From: Trichothermofontia sp964536415
GTDB lineage: Bacteria; Cyanobacteriota; Cyanobacteriia; B231
DNA: 31,560 nt
Direction: 5' to 3'
NCBI GenBank assembly: GCA_964536415.1
Contig: CAZHXN010000049.1
Span: 1 to 31,560 of the forward strand
The position numbers and the translations under genes are program-made. Positions 14,749-22,121 of this stretch are shown here, piece after piece. The notes beneath the pieces were generated by a model, which saw nothing but the letters and a program-made list of their open reading frames with translations, made no database searches and was not told where the DNA came from. How positions within the stretch are numbered: the first letter of the stretch is position 1; every line of letters begins with the position of its first letter.

Positions 14749-15945
14749 TCACTCACCAGATGGCGTTAAGAGAATCAATTGCTGGGTTTGCAGGTGGCGA
14801 ACCTGACTCAGATCCAGCGGGGTAGTTGTGAGTAACTGCGCAACGGTTGCACCCGCCGTATTGGCATCACAGGCTTGTAGGAACGCAAACTCCGGATCAG
14901 TGAGTTTAACAATCTGATAGTCATAGTTAAATAGGCACTGGCTGGGCCAACCCTCCATACAGGGATGACGCTCTGGCACCGCAGCCAGTAGTTCCACATC
15001 ATTGGTCCAGGTATGGTGGGGCAAGGGTTCCCGACCCAGGAAAAACTCGTAGTGGGCCACGTCAGTATCGAGCAATTCAATTAACCGATATCGTTGACGT
15101 GGGGTAAGGCGTTCGGCCCGCTCTAGGGCCGCTGGTGCTTGTCCCAGCAGGCGATCGAGTTGCCAAAAACTGGGGTTTGAGAAACCCAAAAATTTCAGGC
15201 CAGAGGCATCGATCAGGTCAAACAGAGTCTCGATCGTGTAGTCCACCTCCTGGGGATGGAGGTACATATCGGCAAAGCACGCATCCTTTTGGTTTTCCAT
15301 TGACCAGCGTTCCTGTTCACGCTTACGGATGCGGTTGGTTTCCGGCAGCGAGGCGAAAATTTGACGACCCAGTTCCACCCCTGCCGCGTAGTTGCCTCGA
15401 TCGGGGCCTTGTAGCAGGGCGATCGCCTGTTGCATGAGACGAATTTCCCAACGCCCCAATTCCCCATAGACGAAGATATGCATTAAGCCACCCGGTGCTA
15501 ACTTGGGTGCAAGGGCCTGGATGCCGCGAATGGGGTCCGGTAGGTGGTGCAACACCCCCACACAATTAATGAGATCAAATTCACCGGGAATTTGCGCCAG
15601 GTCATACACACTCAGATGGTGGAATTGGACATTCGTTGCCCCTGATTTTTGGCAGCGTTCCTGGGCCACCTGCAACGCACCCGCACTCAGATCGATCGCC
15701 ACAATCCCCGCCTGGGGATTCAAGTGGGCCAAGTATTCCGTACCTACCCCAGTACCGCAGCCCGCATCCAGAATCCGAATTTTCTCCGTGGCGGGTTTGC
15801 GTCCTGTGCAAAAGCTATAGGCAGCCAGCCACTGCCACCGCCAGTTGTAACCAGGGGGCGGTTCGTCTAACAGTGGCTCCGGCGGAAAGGGATAGGTGTT
15901 GTAGAGGCTAGCGACAGCCGCACTCACCGCTTGAGAATCGGGCAT
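14749..15945 (-). CDS. Class I SAM-dependent methyltransferase with long C-terminal domain
   Basis: A 398-residue protein. Motif I is DAGCGTG beginning at D60, with IVAIDLSAGAL as strand 2 and FDLINCVGVLHHLPDP as the post-motif segment. The methyltransferase fold covers roughly residues 45-190. The rest (about 200 residues) includes FADMYLHPQEVDYTIETLFD and a C-terminal helical part; this layout matches bacterial proteins annotated as class I methyltransferases with an added C-terminal domain, common in cyanobacteria. The N-terminal YNTYPFPPEPLLDEPPPGYN is proline-rich, like YNTYPFP motifs in that group. Substrate unknown. It is divergent from the diguanylate cyclase gene and is followed by YciI. 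Confidence 0.92.
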   Translation of the reverse strand: MPDSQAVSAAVASLYNTYPFPPEPLLDEPPPGYNWRWQWLAAYSFCTGRKPATEKIRILDAGCGTGVGTEYLAHLNPQAGIVAIDLSAGALQVAQERCQKSGATNVQFHHLSVYDLAQIPGEFDLINCVGVLHHLPDPIRGIQALAPKLAPGGLMHIFVYGELGRWEIRLMQQAIALLQGPDRGNYAAGVELGRQIFASLPETNRIRKREQERWSMENQKDACFADMYLHPQEVDYTIETLFDLIDASGLKFLGFSNPSFWQLDRLLGQAPAALERAERLTPRQRYRLIELLDTDVAHYEFFLGREPLPHHTWTNDVELLAAVPERHPCMEGWPSQCLFNYDYQIVKLTDPEFAFLQACDANTAGATVAQLLTTTPLDLSQVRHLQTQQLILLTPSGE

Positions 15946-16216
15946 GGAAGGACAGCGATCGGGGTCTCTCCTAGTCTATCAGGAAGGGCGTAACCCCACC
16001 CCTTGCGGTGCAGTCCAGCCTGAAAATCTCCTGTTCAGCATCAAATTCAGATTCAGATCAAACGCATCGTCATGGGATTGCCATCCGCCCGTTCTTAATG
16101 ACCTCAGTAGTTTCCCGGTAGCAAACCATCGTATTCTTAGATACACTTATAAGATTGACTCTTGCCATTTTTCCGTACAACCCTGGAGCAGCTATTCAGC
16201 CGTTTGCAGTTAAAGT

Positions 16217-17122
16217 ATGATCAGAGGGCTGACTGTAATCACTGCCTTCACATCGGGAGGCACGCTTTTGGATAGTCTAGGACTGATCGAGCAAGATAAT
16301 CACCTATTAGAAGAACTCATGCGCCTGCGTCAGGAGATTCGTCAACTACAGGCTGAGATCCAGGATCTACACATCGCCCTCTCAACAACTGCTGAGCATG
16401 GTGATTTGATTGAAGCCCAACTGTATGAAACGAATCAACAGTTACAGGCCGAAATTTCAGTGCGTCAGAAAGCCGAGGCCATGCTGCATGCCTTGTTAGA
16501 GGTTCTCTCACGGGAGAAGAGTGATCTGGAGATCATTGTGCAAACCATCATGGAACATGGCGATGTAGTGGATACCCAATGGTCACGAAAGTTAGACGAA
16601 ATTACTCTATTAGCTGCTTCTGATGGGTTGACCCAAATCCCTAATCGTCGCCACTTTGATCAGCATCTCACTCAACAGTGGAAACAAATGCTAAGGGAAC
16701 AAAAACCCCTGGCAATTTTGTTATGTGATATTGACTATTTCAAACAATATAACGATGCCTATGGACATTTAGAGGGGGATGATTGCCTTAAACTGGTGGC
16801 TCAAACGCTCTACCACAGCGCACGTCGGCCCTATGATTTAGTAGCTCGTTATGGGGGGGAAGAATTTGCTGCAATTCTGCCGGGAACGAGTTGGAAAGGA
16901 GCGATCGAAGTGGCTCAACGGATGTGCACGGCAGTCGCACAACTGGAGATTCCCCACCGTGGGTCCCCGATTTCGCCCTATATTACCGTCAGCATTGGTG
17001 TGGCTAGCCTGATCCCCAGTGCGGATCTCGCTGCAACCCACCTAGTCACGATCGCCGATCGCCACTTGTACCAGGCCAAACAACAGGGACGCGATCGGAT
17101 CTGTCCGGTTCAAGGGGATTGA
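16217..17122 (+). CDS. Diguanylate cyclase (GGDEF domain)
   Basis: Makes the second messenger c-di-GMP from two GTP. The 301-residue frame has an N-terminal coiled coil (about residues 25-125, leucine/glutamine heptads such as LLEELMRLRQEIRQLQAEI) and a C-terminal GGDEF domain (about 130-300). The active-site motif is GGEEF at 213-217. An RxxD inhibitory I-site (R204-P-Y-D207) lies exactly five residues before it, so product feedback inhibition is expected. No transmembrane segment or recognisable sensor domain is seen; the coiled coil probably drives dimerisation. A TTG at 16268 has a better ribosome site than the ATG at 16217 and would shorten the protein by 17 residues. The 3' end overlaps the convergent MBL gene by 13 bp. 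Confidence 0.93.
   Translation: MIRGLTVITAFTSGGTLLDSLGLIEQDNHLLEELMRLRQEIRQLQAEIQDLHIALSTTAEHGDLIEAQLYETNQQLQAEISVRQKAEAMLHALLEVLSREKSDLEIIVQTIMEHGDVVDTQWSRKLDEITLLAASDGLTQIPNRRHFDQHLTQQWKQMLREQKPLAILLCDIDYFKQYNDAYGHLEGDDCLKLVAQTLYHSARRPYDLVARYGGEEFAAILPGTSWKGAIEVAQRMCTAVAQLEIPHRGSPISPYITVSIGVASLIPSADLAATHLVTIADRHLYQAKQQGRDRICPVQGD
16255..16260 (+). promoter_or_regulatory. Possible Shine-Dalgarno site for a TTG start of the diguanylate cyclase
   Basis: GGGAGG lies 7 bases before an in-frame TTG at 16268-16270, whereas the ATG at 16217 has no purine-rich site. The alternative product begins DSLGLIEQDNHLLEEL after the initiator. Confidence 0.45.
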
Positions 17123-18771
17123 GGGTGGAGAGGGGCGTAGGCTGGGCAATAACCTTCTGGGCTAACCTTAAAGTGATAGAGGGGGGATGCCTGATTCCAA
17201 CAGCGTTGATTGTGGTAGTGCCGACAAAGGGCACAGCACTTGGTCACGGATAAGGGATGCTCCTCCCATCGGCTCAGGATTTCCCGTTGCGAGAGACCCC
17301 GGAGGACCAGTTCATCCCCCTGCCAACGCACGGCGATGAGACCCGTGTCAGCAAATTTCTGCCAGCGCGGATCAGCCACAATGCTATCTGGCAGGAGTAC
17401 GCTCACGGTAGCATCGAACTCAACGACTTCCCCCTCGTAACCACCTTCAGCCGCCACAGGGCGCATAAAGGTTGCCCCGATCGGCAACTCTACCCGTTTA
17501 CCCGCAGCAGGGGAGTGAAGTTGGTAGCGGCTTTGGAGTTCTTCCAGGTTGGTGAGGTCAGCTAAGTAGGTTGGGGAGCCGTGGACAAAGACAACATGCT
17601 GGGGGCGGAGGTTGTGGATCAACTGGGTGGTCCCAGCCCCATCACAGTGATCTGCGAGTAAATAGGTTTCGATCGCCCAGGCAGGTGGTAAACCCATCGG
17701 GGCGGGGATGGCTAAATCAGGCCGATGATCGGGTTGTTCCGAGATGAAGACTAACCAGGGCGTTGCTGGATCAGTATTGTAACTCTGCCAGTCGATGGTC
17801 AGATCGGTCAGGACAATGCAGGGGGTTTGACCCACTTGAGCACGGTTTTCTGGTTGCAGCCGACGGACACGGGGGCGGATGCGATCGTCCCAGAACAGGG
17901 GTTGATGGCGGGCAAAGTTCTGCACATTACTGGGCAGGTAGGGCAGCAGATCCAGGTAGGCATCACAGCCCAAGGCTACCTGGCCATCTACCCAAATATC
18001 CAGATCGCGCCCCGTGAAGAGGTGGTGACTCCGGAGGAGCATGAGGAGGTCCTGCCCTAGGCCCAACATGGGGACGGGCATGAGGATGCGATCGCCTGCC
18101 GTGAGTGCTCGATGAATGCGCTCGGCCAATTGGTTTTCCTGTTGGCGGCGACGGGGATGGCGGGCCGTCCCATAAGTGCCTTCGAGGATCAGCACGTCGG
18201 GTTTGAGGCCACGCAGTTCTTCCAGGGGCAATCCCTCCACCAAGCGGGTACTGGAGAGGAAAAAATCACCCGTATAGAATAATCGATAGGTGCGGTCCGG
18301 TTGGTCGGAGAAGCCTGCGTGTTCCGGCAGGGGGGTATAGGAGAGGAGAATGGCAGCAGCACCGGGAAGGTGACCCGCAGGCCACAGTTCGACAGTAAGG
18401 CCCTTAGCAAATTCGATCGGCGATCGCCAAGGCAATGCGTGCCAAAAGCCTGGGATATTCTCTAGCGTTGGGGTTAACCAGTTGAGGGCGAGGAGTTGAG
18501 CCGTGGCTTCGCTGGCGTAGATGGGAACTTGGGGCAACGCTTGATGGAGCGCCAGCAGCGATCGGGCATGATCGGGATGGGCGTGGCTGCACAGAACCAA
18601 GTCGATCGGGGGGGGCGCATCCGGAGCTAGGACAAGGGGGACTTGGTCTGCAAGTACCCGCAGATCGGCCAGTCCACAATCCAACAGAATCCGGTAGGGA
18701 CCCATCTTGACCAAAAGACAGATCCCATCCTCTGCCTGACCCGTACCGTAGGGCGTACATTCAAGTTCCAT
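17110..18771 (-). CDS. MBL-fold metallo-hydrolase, CPSF/RNase J-like, with C-terminal Cys cluster
   Basis: A 553-residue metallo-beta-lactamase-fold protein. The metal-binding HxHxDH motif is H63-A-H65-P-D67-H68, with further family motifs in AGHLPGAAAILL and FYTGDFF. The domain after residue ~200 (PDVLILEGTYGTARHPRR, LMPVPMLGLGQDLLMLL, VFVHGSPTYLADL) resembles the beta-CASP arrangement of CPSF-type exonucleases (COG1236), suggesting RNA processing, but substrate is not determined. The C-terminus carries a cysteine/histidine cluster (C512, C513, C516, C524, C542), an unusual addition that may bind a metal. The gene ends inside the convergent diguanylate cyclase gene. ATG at 18769-18771 is the only plausible start. 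Confidence 0.9.
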   Translation of the reverse strand: MELECTPYGTGQAEDGICLLVKMGPYRILLDCGLADLRVLADQVPLVLAPDAPPPIDLVLCSHAHPDHARSLLALHQALPQVPIYASEATAQLLALNWLTPTLENIPGFWHALPWRSPIEFAKGLTVELWPAGHLPGAAAILLSYTPLPEHAGFSDQPDRTYRLFYTGDFFLSSTRLVEGLPLEELRGLKPDVLILEGTYGTARHPRRRQQENQLAERIHRALTAGDRILMPVPMLGLGQDLLMLLRSHHLFTGRDLDIWVDGQVALGCDAYLDLLPYLPSNVQNFARHQPLFWDDRIRPRVRRLQPENRAQVGQTPCIVLTDLTIDWQSYNTDPATPWLVFISEQPDHRPDLAIPAPMGLPPAWAIETYLLADHCDGAGTTQLIHNLRPQHVVFVHGSPTYLADLTNLEELQSRYQLHSPAAGKRVELPIGATFMRPVAAEGGYEGEVVEFDATVSVLLPDSIVADPRWQKFADTGLIAVRWQGDELVLRGLSQREILSRWEEHPLSVTKCCALCRHYHNQRCWNQASPLYHFKVSPEGYCPAYAPLHPQSP

Positions 18772-18788
18772 GCCGGCGCTTGCTTGTC

Positions 18789-18896
18789 AACTGTCAGTCC
18801 CGATCCGCGCAACGCCCCCTACGGCGATCGAACACATCAGGTGCGGCTTAGGGGTAGGCGCTGGCCGTGCCCAGGAGCCAGGATTGACTGACAGTT
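18789..18896. repeat. 11-bp inverted repeat flanking a ~108-bp segment
   Basis: AACTGTCAGTC at 18789-18799 is repeated in inverse orientation as GACTGACAGTT at 18886-18896. The enclosed segment has no reading frame. It lies between the MBL gene start and the 40-residue membrane protein end. It could be a small MITE-like element or chance; there is no target duplication that I can see. Confidence 0.4.
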
Positions 18897-18910
18897 AGGG
18901 CTAGAGAGCG

Positions 18911-19033
18911 CTAGTGGGCTGAACCATTGCCGTGGTAGTTATCCGTGTCGTAAAAGCCGTTACGGGTGCCAAAGAAGAGGCAAGCGACGGTAAACAGCAC
19001 GGTTAACACCACTAGAATTAATTTAACGTCCAT
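18911..19033 (-). CDS. 40-residue single-pass membrane protein, possibly a photosynthetic/NDH-1 complex subunit
   Basis: Reads MDVKLILVVLTVLFTVACLF followed by FGTRNGFYDTDNYHGNGSAH and a TAG stop. One transmembrane helix (about residues 4-22) is followed by a hydrophilic, Tyr/Asp/Asn-rich tail. This looks like the small conserved subunits of thylakoid complexes; the pattern reminds me of the NDH-1 subunit NdhP, but I cannot confirm that from memory and leave the symbol blank. A G-rich ribosome-site candidate (GGGGA) lies 11 bases upstream. It stands alone between the MBL and argB genes, on the same strand as both. Confidence 0.75.
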   Translation of the reverse strand: MDVKLILVVLTVLFTVACLFFGTRNGFYDTDNYHGNGSAH

Positions 19034-19160
19034 TGGATTAAATTTCCCCACACAGATAAAATTGATGGTCTGCGATCCTTCCAGATTCTAGCAAGTCTCT
19101 AGCGGTCTCCCTTTAGCCTGAGTCCGTAAACGTCCGGTGCTAGATGTGTTGATTGGGTCT

Positions 19161-20054
19161 TTAAGCCATGAAGTCCGAAGCGACGATCATTGAACCGATC
19201 CCAGCATCGGTGAAAATTTCCAACAGCAGGGCATGAGGTAAGCGGCCATCAATAATATGCGCAGCCTTAACCCCTTGGGCGAGCGATCGCACACAACAGG
19301 TTACCTTGGGGATCATGCCCCCCGCCACAATCCCCACCTCAATCAGGCGACGGGCTTCCTGAATATCAATCCGATTGATCAGCGTTGAGGGATCATGGTA
19401 ATTGCGCAAAATGCCTGCTGTATCGGTCAACAGGATCAGCTTTTCTGCCCCTAGGGCTGCGGCAATTTCCCCGGCCACCGTGTCGGCATTGATGTTGTAT
19501 GCTTGGCCCGTATCATCGGCAGCGACGCTGGAGACGACAGGAATATACCCCTTGTCGATCAGCACTTCGAGGAGATTGATGTCCACACTGCTAACCTCGC
19601 CGACAAAGCCAATATCCGCCTGTCCCTGATGACGGGCCGTGATTAAATTGCCATCCTTGCCGCAGAGACCCACTGCCCTACCGCCCGCCTGGTTAATCAG
19701 GGAGACAATTTCTTTATTCACCCGTCCCACGAGGACCATTTCGACGACTTCCATCGTGGCCGCATCGGTAACCCGTAGGCCATTTTTGAATTGGGGGTCA
19801 ATACCGAGCTTGCCGAGCCAACTATTGATTTCGGGTCCCCCCCCATGTACCACGATCGGGCGTAACCCCACACAGGACATAAAGACAATGTCGCGGATCA
19901 CCTTTTCCTTGAGGCTATCGTCCTTCATCGCCGCGCCGCCATATTTAACGACGACGGTGCGTCCGGCAAACTGCTGGATGTAGGGCAGGGCTTCACTCAG
20001 GACGCGCACACGGGTCGCTTCATCCCGTTGAATATATTCACTCTCACTGGCCAT
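19161..20054 (-). CDS. argB: Acetylglutamate kinase
   Basis: Phosphorylates N-acetylglutamate with ATP, the second step and usual control point of arginine synthesis in cyanobacteria. The frame reads ALPYIQQFAGRTVVVKYGGA with the phosphate-binding lysine, VHGGGPEINSWL for substrate binding, then SSVAADDTGQAYNINADTVA and AGGMIPKV, ending in GRLPHALLLEIFTDAGIGSM, all characteristic. The N-terminal helix (EATRVRVLSEALPYI) is present, as in arginine-sensitive, PII-regulated forms. The frame extends upstream to a GTG at 20108 and an ATG at 20087, but the ATG at 20054 (MASESEYIQRDEATRVRV) aligns with known starts. About 297 residues, normal length. No linked arg genes lie in the window. Confidence 0.97.
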   Translation of the reverse strand: MASESEYIQRDEATRVRVLSEALPYIQQFAGRTVVVKYGGAAMKDDSLKEKVIRDIVFMSCVGLRPIVVHGGGPEINSWLGKLGIDPQFKNGLRVTDAATMEVVEMVLVGRVNKEIVSLINQAGGRAVGLCGKDGNLITARHQGQADIGFVGEVSSVDINLLEVLIDKGYIPVVSSVAADDTGQAYNINADTVAGEIAAALGAEKLILLTDTAGILRNYHDPSTLINRIDIQEARRLIEVGIVAGGMIPKVTCCVRSLAQGVKAAHIIDGRLPHALLLEIFTDAGIGSMIVASDFMA

Positions 20055-20337
20055 AGGGGTGCCGCACTCATCAACAGCACTGATCATAGGATGTTTCTTG
20101 GCTAACACTCCTGATATTGGGGGCTATGTCAAGAATCGGTAGCTTGCCCAATTCCTGGCGATCGCTGCTTGATGCGAGGGGCTGAGCCGCCGATGTCGTG
20201 TCCCTCCCAGGGGGAGTTGGGGGTAGCTAATGATGGTGGGTATGGCGGCTTCTCGTCTACTCAATGGGGTCTCTAGCGAGCCACCCATGCTTAAAGCATC
20301 GATCATGGGACCCAGGCTAAATACCGAGCTAAATCAC

Positions 20338-20474
20338 ACCAAAGCAGCTTTGGTGGCTCTCCTGGGTTTATGGTAGGGGCGCGTAGCGCCCCTACCATAA
20401 ACCCAGCGTTTCGGCTCTTTGATGTGTAGTTGCCTATACGGTTTACGTCATAAACTCAGAAGAGCTGCTTTGGT
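20338..20474. repeat. Nested palindromic MITE-like element
   Basis: The inner part is a perfect 21-bp inverted repeat (20362-20382 and 20386-20406) with a 3-base loop GTA, able to form a long hairpin. Outer 12-bp inverted repeats ACCAAAGCAGCT (20338-20349) and AGCTGCTTTGGT (20463-20474) bound it. The left outer end is itself a palindrome, ACCAAAGCAGCTTTGGT (20338-20354). No reading frame of note is inside. Size and structure suit a nonautonomous palindromic element; no flanking target duplication is obvious. Confidence 0.75.
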
Positions 20475-20548
20475 CTTGACAGTTTGAACTTGTTCAGTCC
20501 ATCGACTTCTCGTCTAAACTTTCGTCACTGTGCTGGTTTTTCTGATGC

Positions 20549-20584
20549 CAGAGACTATCCTAATCGGCGTCGGTTGCGGTCATC
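20549..20584 (-). pseudogene. Rpn-family N-terminal remnant
   Basis: On the minus strand from 20584 it reads MTATDAD*DSLW, about 29 of 36 bases matching the start of the Rpn remnant at 22104 (MTETRADYDSPW). A TAG replaces the TAC codon. Homology stops after TGG, so only the first dozen codons remain. Confidence 0.45.
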
Positions 20585-20812
20585 GCATTAGTGACTGTAT
20601 CGCGACAGAGACATGAGCCTACAGCGTTTCCCAAGTCTCTGAAGGACAGAAGCCCCTGATGAACAATTGGCTCAAGCCAATTACCTGCCCCTTACTGAGG
20701 CAACAAAGAGACAACAAAGGTTGTATACCCCCGATCGACCTGCAACGATCCAGCCCAGCCCCCATCTGGTACCATCCCGATCCGGTTTCGTCAGGTTATA
20801 GCCCTATTCAGG

Positions 20813-20856
20813 CTACTTAAGGACTATTTAAGGACTATTTAAGGACTAATTTAGGA
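20813..20856. repeat. 11-bp tandem repeat, four copies
   Basis: Units CTACTTAAGGA, CTATTTAAGGA, CTATTTAAGGA and CTAATTTAGGA run from 20813 to 20856 without gaps; the middle two are identical. The period is close to one turn of DNA, so an aligned array of binding sites is possible. It ends about 150 bp before the DUF3611 gene. Confidence 0.8.
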
Positions 20857-20904
20857 CATAAAGGGAAGTAAAACCCCCACTGGGGTTGCCTCCCGGCATT
20901 GCGT

Positions 20905-20942
20905 CTCACCCTAATACCAACGGGTAGGTGTAGGGTATTAGG
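20905..20942. repeat. Dispersed repeat copy 1 (with stem-loop)
   Basis: TCTCACCCTAATACCAAC is followed by GGGTAGGTG, and the segment closes with GGTATTAGG, giving a 9-bp stem (20910-20918 and 20934-20942). The first part recurs at 22931-22956 next to the kinase gene. It lies just upstream of the DUF3611 gene. Confidence 0.6.
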
Positions 20943-21005
20943 ATAATTGGCTGATTGCCCGATATCCTGATCTCCTGAATCTCCCGATCGCATTGAGGAC
21001 TTGCC

Positions 21006-21575
21006 ATGTCAGAGCCTTCCGAATATTCCTCCCTGCCAACAGCGGTTCAACGGGCTGCTGCTGGATTTCGCACGGCTGGTTGGACTGGATTTTGGGTGCA
21101 GGTGGTATTAGCTGTTGTCGCGACGATTATCCTGCTGTTTGCCGCCAGTAGTCGCACCATTGCCCCCGCTGTGGCCAGTCCGGGCCGGGGGTTTGGCGTT
21201 TTTTTTGCGATTTGTGGCCTGGTGGCCCTCTATGCCAGCATTTTCTGGACGTTTCGCTATACCCGCCTGTCGAAACAACTGCAAACACCTGATCCGGCCC
21301 TGCGCCCCCGTAAAGCTGACACCGTAGAACTGCTGCGCATGGGGGTGATGATTAACCTCATTGGGCTGCTGCTCATTATCCTCGGTGCCCAGGCGATCGT
21401 GGGTGCCCTGCTAGCTAAATCTCTCTCTCAAGTCCAGGGGTTGGGAGCACTGGACCCCAGCCGTCAGATCCAGCCCCTCGATATTTTTGTCGTCCAGGCT
21501 AATACCCACACGATCACGGCCCACTTTGCTGGATTGGTGACTTCCCTCTGGTTGCTCAACCGCCTGAGTCGCTAG
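21006..21575 (+). CDS. DUF3611 family membrane protein
   Basis: A 189-residue polytopic protein of a family found in cyanobacteria and plastids, function unknown. Four hydrophobic segments are visible, at about residues 28-48 (WVQVVLAVVATIILLFAA), 62-80 (GVFFAICGLVALYASIFW), 115-138 (MINLIGLLLIILGAQAIVGAL) and 165-185. Its N-terminus, SLPTAVQRAAAGFRTAGWTG, and the segment TRLSKQLQTPD match the family. ATG at 21006 has a GAGG ribosome site at about 7 bases. Downstream begin remnants of other genes; its upstream region is the repeat-rich intergenic zone, so its promoter context may have been rearranged. Confidence 0.92.
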   Translation: MSEPSEYSSLPTAVQRAAAGFRTAGWTGFWVQVVLAVVATIILLFAASSRTIAPAVASPGRGFGVFFAICGLVALYASIFWTFRYTRLSKQLQTPDPALRPRKADTVELLRMGVMINLIGLLLIILGAQAIVGALLAKSLSQVQGLGALDPSRQIQPLDIFVVQANTHTITAHFAGLVTSLWLLNRLSR

Positions 21576-21595
21576 GCGATCGCGGTGCTGACGAA

Positions 21596-21646
21596 TCACT
21601 GCTGCCGAGTGATGATCCTGGCTTGCCGCACGCTTACGGCAGTGGA
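21596..21646 (-). pseudogene. Duplicated C-terminal tail of the Ser/Thr kinase gene
   Basis: On the minus strand this reads TAVSVRQARIITRQQ and a TGA stop, against IAVSVRPARIIIRQQ at the end of the intact kinase at 22960. The similarity fades before the first of these codons. Only the 3' tip is present, so this is a truncated copy left by a duplication. Confidence 0.7.
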
Positions 21647-21724
21647 TTCCAAGCTAGATCGCTTAACCCCAATTCCCAATTGTTGAGCGGTAGTTACAGC
21701 GGAAACCGTGCTCAGGCTCCTGAT

Positions 21725-22104
21725 TCAATGGGTATACAACTGCTAGATGTCCTGAATCGTGTTGGCTGTCAGTAGGGCTTCCTGGATAGTTTGCAGGGTT
21801 GCCACTGACTTGATCGTCCGCATTTCGGGCAATAGTTGTGAACCGGCCTCACCAAACCGCAACCTCAGGGCCACCGCAATCCCATTGAGATGGGCCATGA
21901 CCACGATCGCAAAAGGGTTACTCGACGTCTCTAGCGCAGCCCAGTCCTGCCCATAGTCTAGCAGTTTGACGATCGGGAATTAAAACTCATGACGACAACT
22001 TTTTCGGCATGGATTTTGGGTAAGAAAAAGGCCATGAAGTCAGTGAAATAGGTCTCCAGGATCTCCTTCCAGGGGCTATCGTAATCGGCGCGAGTTTCGG
22101 TCAT
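21725..22104 (-). pseudogene. Degenerate Rpn-family (COG5464) nuclease/transposase-like gene
   Basis: Starts at ATG 22104 with MTETRADYDSPWKEILETYF and TDFMAFFLPKIHAEKVV, the usual N-terminus of Rpn-family proteins. A central part remains in another frame (DYGQDWAALETSSNPFAIVV), directly followed by the C-terminus LRLRFGEAGSQLLPEMRTIK and a final LYTH with TGA at 21725. An in-frame TAG interrupts the last segment. Most of the nuclease core is deleted. The C-terminal part is strongly similar to 14090-14245. Rpn proteins are PD-(D/E)XK nucleases that promote recombination; this copy cannot be functional. Confidence 0.85.
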
Positions 22105-22121
22105 ACTTTTATGTCTCTCTT

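Larger units (their letters stand above)
20055..21005. other. Long intergenic region with palindromes, tandem repeats and gene remnants
   Basis: About 950 bp without an intact gene. It holds the nested palindromic element (20338-20474), an Rpn N-terminal remnant (20549-20584), a four-copy 11-bp tandem repeat (20813-20856), a short GC hairpin (20872-20887, AACCCC/GGGGTT) and a 9-bp stem (20910-20918 with 20934-20942) that belongs to a dispersed motif. It reads as a region where mobile debris has accumulated. Confidence 0.7.

Noticed and set aside
20124..20306. A 60-codon minus-strand frame upstream of argB
   Set aside because: Proline- and arginine-rich, no family resemblance and no ribosome site; likely chance.
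20338..20474. The nested palindrome as a rho-independent terminator
   Set aside because: No T-run follows the stem, and it is far from the nearest 3' gene end.
20813..20856. The tandem repeats as a CRISPR array
   Set aside because: The units are 11 bp and directly adjacent with no spacers, and no cas genes are present.
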